Part shown: positions 1-10,118 of the stretch, one piece after another
Numbering within the stretch: position 1 is the first letter of the stretch
Layout: the number at the start of each line of letters is the position of its first letter
NCBI GenBank assembly: GCA_029948255.1
Contig: JALIZF010001267.1
Coordinates: 124,001 to 188,000 of the forward strand
DNA length: 64,000 nt
Source: Telmatactis stephensoni
Lineage: Eukaryota > Cnidaria > Anthozoa > Actiniaria > Isophelliidae
Reading direction: 5' to 3'
The notes under the pieces: generated by a model
Database searches by the model: none
Told to the model about the DNA's origin: nothing
The model's input: only the letters and a program-made list of their open reading frames with translations
Made by a program: the position numbers and the translations under genes

Positions 1-134
1 TCCAGTACCATCAACGTAGACATGACCTTTGTGTTGTACCCTCAATACACCCATAACGATGGTTTTACAAGGGTTGGATTCTGAACCACATGACTGGCTG
101 TCACTTCCTCTTTGTGATACATACACACGTTGAA
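1..134 (-). CDS. Beta-helix multi-pass membrane protein, copy 1, exon 2 (5' part only)
   Basis: This is the first 134 nt of the large second exon of the leftmost array member; the rest lies beyond the window. The acceptor (ACAG) precedes position 134. The exon opens with the last two bases of a split Val codon and then reads QRVYVSQRGSDSQSCGSES, as in the four complete copies. It has the 'SCGSESNPCKTI' cap typical of the start of Pmp-like beta-helix ectodomains. One difference is seen: the Trp of 'GVWRVQ' is Leu here. Its leader exon is at 8446-8542, giving an intron of about 8.3 kb. Function is unknown. Confidence 0.85.
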
Positions 135-314
135 CTGTGATAAAAAATGAAATAAATGTTTAGATTACAGCGAAACCCGCGCGATTTCGAATTTGGTTAA
201 TTAGAAAGCAATTCACTACTTTGAAATCAGTGCAAATCCCTTCTGTTTGTCGGTCATTTTGAACTCTCGGCGAACGATTGTCATGCGAGCTTTGAATACC
301 GGGGTTCTACCTTA

Positions 315-1076
315 GGGACCGTTCATTTTTTTTACAGGGAGGGGTGGGTGAAAAACTAGCCCCCCCTTTATAAGCCTTATTTTTTTTAATGACCCCCCCT
401 CTCCCCCCAAAAAAATCCCACCGCTCCCCTCCCTCCCTGATAAAAGATGAATGATCCCTAAAAGGATATCAAAAGTTTGTTGCAGTTGTATAAATGTTAG
501 CAATCCATGTACTTTAATGTCAGATTATTTCGTTTTTCATGATCATTTACAGGCCCGTAGGCTGCATTCTGAATGGGGATTCGTTTCGGAATCAGGAAGG
601 ATCAATTTTCTGTAAAGAATAAAGCTCTTGCTCTTCTGAGAGCAAGCAGAACATTTTCAGAAACCATTTACAATAACGACATTATGCGAGCGCGAAGCGC
701 GAGCCGCTCGTCAAAGTAAGGCATGAAAGAAACTCAAAAGTACTACATTTCAGATTCAGTAAATGAGTATTAGCATATATAACTAGTTTCGGATTTTGTA
801 ATATCAGTACATTTTAATTTGCGAACGTACTCGAAGCGCGAGCCGCTCAGCGATAGGCAGTAAAGTAGTAACTCAGAAATGTTCTATTCTGTTTCCCTTA
901 CTTAAAAATAACTGATAAAAGCTCATTGGTATGATGTTTTTGAATGCCCCCCCTTTTGACATTGATTCTTCTACATGTAGCCCCCCCCCTCTATAGGCCT
1001 GATTGTTTTGAATGCCCTCCCCCCCCCCCCCCAGATATCCACCGCCCTCCTCTCCCTGATAAAAATGAATGGTCCC
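315..1076. mobile_element. PIF/Harbinger-like non-autonomous DNA transposon
   Basis: Terminal inverted repeats begin GGGACCGTTCATTTTT on the left and GGGACCATTCATTTTT on the right (reverse complement). TTA target duplications lie at 312-314 and 1077-1079. The equivalent introns of copy 4 (TTA at 48348-48350) and copy 5 (61345-61347) show the empty site, with the same flanks around a single TTA. A TTA duplication and GGG-starting ends fit PIF/Harbinger. The body holds long C tracts, no coding capacity, and an internal partial copy of its own end near 420-460. Confidence 0.75.
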
Positions 1077-1447
1077 TTAGATAATACTGTAGATATGGGA
1101 ATAGAAATGGTTTGAAATAAAATACAATTTGAATCGAGACTGAACAAAACTGAACAAAACGCTTGCTAAGCGTTAACTTGAGACATCGTCAAAATGTAAC
1201 GAGAACAAAGAAGTGACGTGACTGTTGTTCTCACCACATTATAACGTCGTTTGTGCATCTGTTAGAGTACAAACCCACGGAAAAATAGAATCTATTTGTT
1301 TTATATAATATTCATCGTAACATTTGAACCAATCAGAGCGCGCATAACATTCAATGACGTTCTATGCGTATGTACTGTAATCAAACATGCTTGTGTAATT
1401 ACTCGTGCCCAGGCCTTTAGGCCGGGAACGAGTTATAAACTGCAAAT

Positions 1448-1448
<1 letters not shown>

Positions 1449-1478
<30 letters not shown>

Positions 1479-3790
1479 CCTCTGTTCGTCCTCAGCTACT
1501 TCTGATTGGTTAAGAACGTAAAAACAATGCCCTTCATTCATCACCTTTGAGCGACAGCGAACGCAAGCCAGGAACTTGAGGAATGCAAGATGGCCGACTA
1601 TAAAGAAAATAGCTTTCAGAGACAGGCTTTTCCCAGGGGCGGATCCAGTGATTTTCAAAGGGGGGTGCGTTTAAATTGATAGCCAAAATGATCAGTATAG
1701 GCAGCTATGAAAATCGGATAATGTATTGCCGACTGCGCTATATTTAGACCAAAGAAGTAAATTATGCACAACTTGATCGCATGCAAATTGACATTTACTT
1801 TGTTACAACTTAATGACGTTCGCGGATAAATGTTCTAACGTTAAGATCTTTTCCATACTTCGTACAGTAAAAGATATTTATTAACTTAATCTAAAAAGCG
1901 AAAAAAAAAATCGCGGTTATCAGGGTATTCTTAGAGATATCATCACACTTACGATTTCGCGCGAATTTCTTTGGGCATGTACGGCGTTTTGTACAATTTT
2001 TGAAAATTAGAAACTACAACATTTACTCGTGTAAAAGCAGACTACTTTAGCTCAAAAAAGTATACTAAATCTATCAAATTTAGCAACAAAATTACATTGT
2101 CGCTGCTTAGGAGATCCGAATTTATCGTTTTGTGGCGGTGAATAGCTTACGGTATGTTTACTCGTGAGCTTCGCTAAAAAGGAGAGAAGATTCCATCACT
2201 GGATGATAAAAAATCCCTATTACATTGTCTGATATATTTATGTACATCTATTATATCATCTGATAGCCTTATACATAATTCATAATACATAATTCGGGTT
2301 GATTTTACCTCTTAAAAAACGAATCAATCGTTGTTCGCTTCATGTTCGCTCTCGATGGTGATCGGATGTGATTCCAAACTCTGCCAAACTTGCAAACACG
2401 GCCGCGCCATTTTTCCCGCCACCACAGGCTTCCCGGTCTCAAAGTACGCAGGCGCACGTGGAGGTGCCGTTTTTCCCAATACAAATATAACCAAAGACTT
2501 CCCGCCCAGCAAAAACAGTTTATGTATGAAAAAAGCTTTCATCGTCGTCCGAAAGGGGGGGTGCGCCCGCACCCAACGCACTACCCCTGGATCCGCCACT
2601 GTTTTCCTGCAGTAGAACAATGTAATTTGGAGCTTTTAACTCGAGATATACCTATATACTTATATGAGCTTCAGAATGGGCTGTTATTTTGAGCTTCGTC
2701 TCCAATACTTTGACCAAATATCGAACTCTAAATGGAGTACTTGAAAGAGAACCCTCGCGATAAACATGGATAAACTGAGTATTTCCTATGAGCTGTGAAT
2801 CTACGAATTTCTCATCCTACATGTTGCTAAACGAACATACGTAGAAGCAAGTCAATTGTATTCCTCATTCAAGCATTCAAGAGATCTTGAGAGGTTTTTG
2901 TACTGAATTTTAATACGGAATTCTAAAGCAGACCATTGCATGGAACGGATAGGTTCCATTGACCTTGTTGGTCACGTAACGTCTTTTATTATTTAAAACA
3001 TCCGAAACATGAACGAAAATATTCACGATTTGTTATTTTGTTAAAAACGCCGTTGTAGAAGTCTTTACAGCAAACAATTGAGACACATAGTGAAATTAAA
3101 AGTTGAATTTTTTTTTTTTTTTTTTTTTTTTTTTTCCTCTGTTCGTCCTCAGCTACTTCTGATTGGTTAAGAACGTAAAAACAATGCCCTTCATTCATCA
3201 CCTTTGAGCGACAGCGAACGCAAGCCAGGAACTTGAGGAATGCAAGATGGCCGACTATAAAGAAAATAGCTTTCAGAGACAGGCTTTTCCTGCAGTAGAA
3301 CAATGTAATTTGGAGCTTTTAACTCGAGATATACCTATATACTTATATGAGCTTCAGAATGGGCTGTTATTTTGAGCTTCGTCTCCAATACTTTGACCAA
3401 ATATCGAACTCTAAATGGAGTACTTGAAAGAGAACCCTCGCGATAAACATGGATAAACTGAGTATTTCCTATGAGCTGTGAATCTACGAATTTCTCATCC
3501 TACATGTTGCTAAACGAACATACGTAGAAGCAAGTCAATTGTATTCCTCATTCAAGCATTCAAGAGATCTTGAGAGGTTTTTGTACTGAATTTTAATACG
3601 GAATTCTAAAGCAGACCATTGCATGGAACGGATAGGTTCCATTGACCTTGTTGGTCACGTAACGTCTTTTATTATTTAAAACATCCGAAACATGAACGAA
3701 AATATTCACGATTTGTTATTTTGTTAAAAACGCCGTTGTAGAAGTCTTTACAGCAAACAATTGAGACACATAGTGAAATTAAAAGTTGAA
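1449..3790. repeat. Tandem duplication of a ~683-bp intron block, first copy interrupted
   Basis: A unit of a ~28-30 nt T tract, a block starting CCTCTGTTCGTCC and a ~500-bp block occurs twice: 1449-1633 plus 2608-3107, and 3108-3790. The copies look near-identical except that the first is split by a transposon. A single diverged relative, with a CT repeat in place of the T tract, lies at 61623-62290 in the intron of copy 5. Open frames here (e.g. 2989-3303 minus) are repeat sequence and are not considered genes. Confidence 0.8.
1634..2601. mobile_element. Non-autonomous TIR element, CAGNGGCGGATCCAG ends
   Basis: The 968-bp insert begins CAGGGGCGGATCCAG and ends with the reverse complement of CAGTGGCGGATCCAG. 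TTTTCC flanks both sides (1628-1633 and 2602-2607) and occurs once at the uninterrupted duplicate near 3285. Ends of this type recall hAT-like elements, but hAT normally makes 8-bp duplications, so the superfamily is left open. A lone related end lies near 26168-26183. Two ~95-aa open frames inside show no recognisable domain. Confidence 0.75.
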
Positions 3791-4021
3791 TAAACTGGTA
3801 TATTCGCTGGTAATATTTTGCATGTCGACTAATAGCTGCTGACAGACAAATTGACTAATCAGATATTCTTTAAAAAGGTCAAAAAAGGTCTTTATTATGT
3901 TATGGTTAAGTGAAGAATGCGTGAAACGGCTCGGGCAAGAGTACGAACGGGGCTGGTCATTGAAGCCTCTCCTATAAGGGGGCTTCCGGGGCACGAGTGA
4001 ACGCACGTGTGCGTCTAGTTG

Positions 4022-4217
4022 TTGTATAAAATGAGATGCCAATTATAGTATAATTAGAGGTAACGCACTCGAGCGAGTGAGTTATCAGGATTTACCTACA
4101 TGAGCTCGCTAATAGTGAACGAGAAATTTTAAATACTGCTTGAGAAAATTTCGAGTTCATTGTTAGTAAACGAGTGAAGGCAAGTCCCGATAATTTACGA
4201 GCAAAGAGTGTGTTAAC
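4022..4217. repeat. Dispersed repeat, ~195 bp, second copy at 49139-49335
   Basis: The segment from 'ttgtataaaatgagatgcc' to 'gcaaagagtgtgttaac' recurs nearly unchanged at 49139-49335 in the intron of copy 4, in the same orientation. The two lie in different local contexts, so it behaves as a dispersed element rather than as part of the gene duplication. No ends or target duplication could be fixed. Confidence 0.6.
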
Positions 4218-5929
4218 ATTTTTATGCTGGGCCCAGTATCTTGTTTTTGGCGAGTTAGGTATGATCGGATTTTCGGGTGGGTAGCTCCCTTGTCTGACAA
4301 CATTGTGTTTGACGGACATGTGTCTAACACGCCTATATTGCTTCAAAACAATGATGTTTCGGCCCGTTCGGCAAAACCCTTTACGAGACTTAGAGTTCTA
4401 ATTTGCAAAGACGAATGTAAACCGAAAATCAAATTTGTTTATCAATTCTACTGGTATCAGTTAGATCAGAAATTTGTGACTCCAATAAGCGGAACGAAAC
4501 TTTTTTAAGCAATGTAGCAATGCAACAAACCTTGACCGATAAAAAGCCTTTAGTTTAGGATATTTTAAAATAGTCTTGAGAAGTACTTGTTGAAATAGAT
4601 ATAAGCCTGTAAATCCGTGTGATACATCAAAGACAATTTTGCCATAAAATCTTCAATTACTATCATAAATAGCGCGAATTCTCATTTTTCGAGATTTCCA
4701 TGATTTGCTCTCGTATTTTGATTATAAAAAAAGGCGTGTATGATTGTTACAAGTTCTGTTCCCAACCAATAAGAAATGGGTGTTCCAACGGTCAAATAAA
4801 CAATAACATAACAATCTTCGCGGGCTCAAGTCCAAAAATTTTTTTTTCGGGGGAGGTGGGGGAGGGGGGCAATTGACCCACTGGCTCTCCCTCACTACGT
4901 CACTGAAACCGGCATGTACATTGAAACATGCAGTAAAGAATTCTTACACCACAACAAGTAATACCCTTTAGATTACATCGACATTCTTCAGTCTCAACCA
5001 GCAGACTGACACGCTTTTCCCGTGTCAAGACTTGTTATCATTCAATTTGAATACACTGCAGAAGCACTCAAGTATGTTAAGGCCTGGGTCTGAACTGGGT
5101 CATGAAACCGTATTTGAAAATCACTTTTAATTTAATTCGTTGCTATAGTTTCACTATTTAGTCATAGGGTTATATTAAATATTTGTGATAATTCAGTATC
5201 AAAATTTCTGACGTCAAGTGGTCACCTGATCTGGAGCTATGAAATTTCGTTTTTTTAGTTAAAGAGCAATATAAAATGCTTTTACGTTTAAATAAATTTT
5301 GTGCTAAAGTGTTAAGGACAACTGGAACCAACAAGAAAACGTATTCCGACAAAGTGGTCACGTGACGTGTTTTCGTAAATATCCCTCCCAAGACAAATTA
5401 AGGACATGTTTTCCAAGCGCAATCCATTTTGCGTTTATAAAGCTTAAAAAAACTGCGCATGCTCAACGCAATTGACTGCAGGCCGAAAGTAATCTGAGCT
5501 CTGGGTACGAGATTGAACGAAATATGATTTTTTTATTCCGTGACTCCCGAAGGACTCCCGAACTATTAACAGATCAACGATATTTGCTTTTCACGATTTC
5601 CGTTGAAATCAGACTAGACAAAATTTATATTTAGTGAAGAACAGAAAGACTATACAGAACATATGTTTCAAAATAGCTAGCTAGAAGGAAATCAATGAAT
5701 TTTACGAGCCGAGAAAACGTGCCGGTTATATGCCGTAAATAGTTTGATAGCCGAGTCAAATAGTGCGGAGAACACATCAGCTCTAGAAATACAAACTGAA
5801 CATTACAGCTTGGAATACCAGACTAGAAGCACTCCCAGAAATGTCTAATACACACGAGAAATTAAATACACACGTTGTTTAAAGAAGAAGCTTTTTAGAT
5901 CATTAAATTCCTAGTCAGCGCATCTCTTG

Positions 5930-6335
5930 CATGCTGGTATCTCTTGTAGAACTGTAAGTGTTTTCATACAAAATTTCGTTTTTTGAAAATTCGTATCTCC
6001 TTAATTTTTCAACTTATATCCTTCAAACTTCACAGTTTTACTGATTTGATGTGCTCTTTCCAGCTATGGTCATTGTTTTTAAGTTTGGGAACTTTTGGAA
6101 TTACATGAAAAAGCCGTTAGTATAAAATGACTGTAACAATTCACAAAATACGTCATTTACACGTATATGATTGCAGAATACGTCTTGGAAACTGTCATAT
6201 TCGGATTCAGCATGAAAAATCAGTATAAAATAGTTATGTTACCAGCTTCTACCCCCAAATGCCTCCAGGTGTCTGATTTTTCTAAAATGCGCCTAGTCTA
6301 TTTGTGTCTTAAGGGCTCAAGATTCGAAGATCAAA
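5930..6335 (-). repeat. Dispersed repeat family with four copies in the window
   Basis: The block contains a segment that translates as ILPASTPK...DFSKMRL in one frame. Copies lie at about 14395-14815 (opposite orientation), 49445-49815 (opposite) and 62525-62725 (same). The shared reading frame is short and full of differences, so I treat it as non-coding repeat. Copies sit in introns of copies 1, 2, 4 and 5. Confidence 0.6.
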
Positions 6336-7258
6336 ATTGCGTCAAAAAATAATTAATTTCTTAAATTTGAGCAGTGCTAGCTGACTAATATGAGCTCATT
6401 TTCTCTCTTTGGGCAATAGTCTAGTATTATGATGCAATAAATTATTGTAAAAATGCGTTTGCTATAAGAAAGAAGGTAAAATTGGTTGATAGTACGTGCC
6501 GTTGAAGCAGCGTGAAAGCACTTTTCGACCGCACGTTTTGTAAAATATCTAAAAAACTGGAAATTGAATCTTGACTATAATTATATATATGATAGAGAAC
6601 CTTATTACCGTTGATTTGCAAAAATAAAAAGAATAGGTGCCCGTGCTCGTTTCCAAGCTACGACGCGCTGAAGTGTGAAACAAGACGTCGTAAACAACCT
6701 GTGACCGAAGAGGACTAAGGCGAGTAACCACTATAGCGCCTCTTAGAGCGTGTCTACTGTTCAAAACTTCATAAGACTAAAATTTGCATCATTTTAAGTC
6801 TAATATATATCTTTTCCAATCGAACAAATCAAAATTGGCTGAACTATGCTATGCGCAGTAGAGATGCGCACTGCAAAACTATGGAATTACCTTCATCTTC
6901 TCTTTTTCGAAAAATCCTCAGGCCCTGAAATTTATCACCAGGAACATTTTTTCTTTCTCACTGTGGTTTAATAGTCGTGGTAAAAATTCTTTACAACACC
7001 GCTATTACACCACCGGATAATAACATCGACATGGTTGCACGTCATAACCACATGTCACGTGGTACAAACTAACCAATCAGAACATCAGAATTTGTACAGT
7101 GTATGGAAATTGAATAATAAAATAAAATAGTGAATGATTTCAAGTAGACTATGAACGAAAACTTCTATCGAACGTCATTTTTTGACAAAAGTAAAGTACG
7201 AAGATGAAACTTTTTATTCAAAAGGAGCGCAGCTTTCATCTACTTGTTTTGTAAATAA

Positions 7259-8346
7259 TAATATACATGAAAAAAATTCTTGATTCTGATTGTCTGAGAG
7301 CAGCGATGTTAATCGCTAACACGGCAGGAAAAAATAATTTGCACTGCAGTGCAAATTACAAACGTAATTGCACTGTAGTGCAAATTAATAGTACTAACCA
7401 AAAATCAAATAAATATCTTTACATTAAGAAATATATTCTGACTTGCTATGGCTAGAATTTTTGGTGGGATTTTGTACACTTCAAACGGCGCGCGTTGCCA
7501 AATTTCCCGCCATTCAAAGAAAAGTGACTGAGTGAAGCTCTGACAAATTTAGTGTAGTAACTGGAGGTATTTGTGTTTATTACCTCAGTGGATTATAAAG
7601 AAAGTCTTTTTTTCCCATTTCTAGGAGTCTAACGTTGTCAAGCGAGGAAGCCTTGACTTTATCTTTACAACAAAAAATGAGCCCAAAGCTGTTTTTGGTA
7701 TCGAAATACAGATTCAGCCGCCATTTGCTAAAGGCTCGTCAGCAAACTGTCAAGATTTGCCAAAAATTCACAGTATAAAATGAACAGACTCAGTTTTCCT
7801 CTTGAAAACTCCAAGCTATAACATTTGAAAACCTTGAAATATATACAGTTTTATCCTCATTGGACAAAAGAAAAAAGATAAATACAGATTTTGCTCCTCA
7901 GTAAAGATTTGACTTCAGAAATCGTACTGCATGGAAGGCTGACTGGCTGGACTCGTCAAAACTCGGTAAGTTTTTAAAATTTTAAGCAATTCTTTTTTGA
8001 TTTGGTGAACATTCCTCTCGAAAAAAACATTTGTCCTTAGAAATAAGAAAGTTTAGAGTTTTCTTAAGCTGGAAAACAATAGTTGATCAGCGATGTCACT
8101 GTTCGTCGATTGACCGAATGTTCAAAGTTTTGTCGATCGAGTTGTGACATAATTTTTTTTAATGTATATTATTAATAAGTAATCATACGATTTCTCGTTC
8201 AATTTGGAATTAATTTACACTCGTGTGTTTTTCAAATATCTCAAATTGGACTCGCCCTACGGGCTCGTGCAATTTTGATAATCTTTGAAAAACACACTCG
8301 TGCAAATAAATTCCAAATTGAACTCGAAACCGTATGATTACCTATA
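7259..8346. mobile_element. Foldback-ended MITE-like element, copy a
   Basis: One end reads TAATATACATGAAAAA followed by a TCTGATTG motif. The other is a 165-bp near-palindrome (about 8182-8346) ending CGTATGATTACCTATA. Related copies lie at 50455-51443 (left-truncated), 54333-55624 and 16867-16977 (solo ends). The introns of copies 2 and 3 lack it at the matching position. No protein is encoded; conserved short frames are shared repeat sequence. Confidence 0.65.
8182..8346. repeat. 165-bp foldback palindrome at the element end
   Basis: The arms share 'aatttggaattaatttacac' and 'cactcgtg' in inverted orientation around a centre near CCCTACGGGC. The same structure recurs at about 51270-51443 and 55455-55624, and a diverged one lies at 48390-48550. 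Confidence 0.75.
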
Positions 8347-8445
8347 CAAATTGACGTGAGAAATCCAAGCACACTGTGGGTTAACTGTGCAGAAAAGACG
8401 ACTGTGTCTCAAAGCAATACTCTTTTTCGAAAGCGATTCTTTTAC

Positions 8446-8542
8446 CTTCATCGTTTTGTGGTTGTTTTGAAGCAGTCGAGCCTGTCGGTGCATGAGTCCA
8501 CAGTGCAAGCATTATCATAGTCCACTTGTAGTAAACATACAT
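8446..8542 (-). CDS. Beta-helix membrane protein, copy 1, exon 1 (signal peptide)
   Basis: This exon is the 5' coding part of the gene whose exon 2 runs off the left edge. It starts ATG at 8542, preceded by the leader AGTGAGGAAATCAAA conserved in copies 1, 3 and (one substitution) 4. It encodes MYVYYKWTMIMLALWTHAPT, an N-terminal hydrophobic stretch with the form of a signal peptide, then GSTASKQPQNDE. It ends in a split codon at a GTAAAA donor. The 97 nt leave one base over, which fits the two-base start of exon 2 (G plus TT, Val). His17 replaces the Gln of the other copies. It is shorter than usual ORF cut-offs and easily missed. Confidence 0.8.
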
Positions 8543-8718
8543 TTTGATTTCCTCACTGGTAAACTGCTACATTAATTGCAAGCTCTTTAGTTGTTATAAG
8601 TAATTTGTAGGCTCTTAAAGGAAGTGAAGTATCTAAATCTACTCTTTGCTTTCGTTTGCTCTCAAATCGCAAAGAAACTGCTGAAATATTTCAGCATACG
8701 CCTTCCTTTGCCTTCACT

Positions 8719-8876
8719 GACCCTTTGCATAATACTGCTAATCATATGCAGATACACCTCTTGCCTCACTTTGGCGCAGCTAAACAATGACATGGTTAGG
8801 TGATTCTTTTGTTTCACTTAGCCAAGGTGAGGCGAAGGGTGTATCTACATACATTAGTAGCTTTATGCAAAGGGTC
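8719..8876. mobile_element. Foldback MITE upstream of copy 1
   Basis: Arms of about 56 bp, opening GACCCTTTGCATAA and closing with its inverse, form a long hairpin. A second copy lies at 51773-51934 upstream of copy 4. The same position upstream of copy 3 (near 26794) reads straight through as CTTCAGTGCGG, an empty site. CTTCACTG and CTTCAGTG flank the insert, suggesting an 8-bp duplication. It lies about 180 bp upstream of the start codon and may be transcribed or alter the promoter; that is inference. Confidence 0.7.
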
Positions 8877-9534
8877 TATAACTTCAGTGTTGGTTTTCGT
8901 TCAAGCAAAAGTCACCCGACATGATTTTTGGGATTCGTTTCATCCTCGACGCTTATTCGACCCAAGATGAAATGACACTTTTTTCTTGATATTGTTTATT
9001 TCTATCTGAAGATGAATGTAGCTGAATAACCAGCTACCCTCTGCCCAAAAATCTGCATTTCAAACTTATTATCAATGAGAAATTTTGATATAAAGTCGAA
9101 AAGAACAATAGGGTCGAGTAAATGACGTCATTTACTCACAACTTAAATGCTAAAATACTTGACAATTTCTATTCGTCTCGTTTGAATGTAAAGAAAATTT
9201 TTCTTTTGGTGATTATTGGGAGTCGTACAAATAGGTTTTGCTAAGTTTCAGGACATTTCCAATTTTGGCTTATTTAAAACTCGTTTATCAGAATGAACTA
9301 CAATTTTCAACTTTCGAAGTTCCTTAAAAGGAAACTTCTACTTTTTCTTCTCTAGCTTTTTAATAGTATTATAACTTTTGCTTTGTTTCCTGAGCTCAAT
9401 TTAATTTCAAGAAAATCCGCTTGTGTTCTGTCACGTGACTATTTTCAAAATACAGGTTATATGATAATACCTAAAACTGTCCTTTTCTGTCTCCTAGTTA
9501 TAAAAATCGATGAATTTGATTGATTGATTAATTA

Positions 9535-9568
<34 letters not shown>

Positions 9569-9839
9569 CGATCGATCGATTAAAACTCTTGAAACAACTC
9601 GCCCAGTCTGAATATTTAATAAGTTTCTGAAAAACCAACTCAAAATAAACAAACCAAACAAACAAACAAACAAACAAAACGAACAAAAATCGATTTAATT
9701 TATAGTCGCAGATAATTTGCTTTATGCTAATTTTCATTATAAATATAACTACTCTTAAACTTAGATTTACCTCTACAGTTGACTACAAACTGTAAGCAAG
9801 CAGCTGGATTGTTTAATAAAGATTGTATAGTCAGTCTCA
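8877..9839. other. Intergenic, copy 1 / copy 2
   Basis: No gene is seen. The part at 9283-9510 matches 27540-27790 upstream of copy 3, so it is duplicated upstream flank. Simple repeats follow: (TTGA)n at about 9517-9583 and (AAAC)n at about 9648-9686. Confidence 0.6.
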
Positions 9840-10118
9840 CATCATTTGGTGGAGAACCCGAGATTCAAACAAGCTCTCGTTGTATAACGTGACGCAACCA
9901 ATTTTTCTATAGGAATTCTTTCAGTAATCCATTTCTGGTATAGGCAGGGACCTTTTTTCCTTTCCTTACCAGTTTAAATACCGACCAGACACTTAGATAA
10001 GTAGAAATAAGTAATAGATAGTGCTCTTAGATAAGTAATAATCAGTGCTCTTCATCTTGAAGAATAAACTACAGTTCAGTTTCAGCTGTCACAACAGCTA
10101 TGTTCATGTGTTAGGAGC
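9840..10118 (-). other. Conserved 3' flank / probable 3' UTR of copy 2
   Basis: About 280 bp downstream of the stop codon are strongly conserved in all complete copies: 18800-19072, 44190-44470 and 57150-57425 are the equivalents. A possible ATTAAA polyadenylation signal (minus strand) lies just beyond, near 9812. Transcript ends are not visible in DNA, so the UTR call is inference. Confidence 0.5.

Larger units (their letters stand above)
3791..7258. other. Intron of copy 1, repeat-derived, no gene seen
   Basis: No coding sequence is supported here. The stretch contains a dispersed repeat at about 4022-4217, a G-rich segment ending CTACGTCACTG near 4905 that looks like the worn end of a hAT-like transposon, and another dispersed repeat at about 5930-6335. 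Confidence 0.6.

Noticed and set aside
1362..3303. Minus-strand frames ending in poly-Lys (1362-1658, 2989-3303)
   Set aside because: They are duplicated intron repeat; the Lys run is the T tract and the third relative at 61660 lacks the frame.
6167..6352. Shared frame with ILPASTPK/MLPASTPK (also 14146-14517)
   Set aside because: It belongs to a dispersed repeat; frames break at different places in each copy and the rest of the protein does not align.
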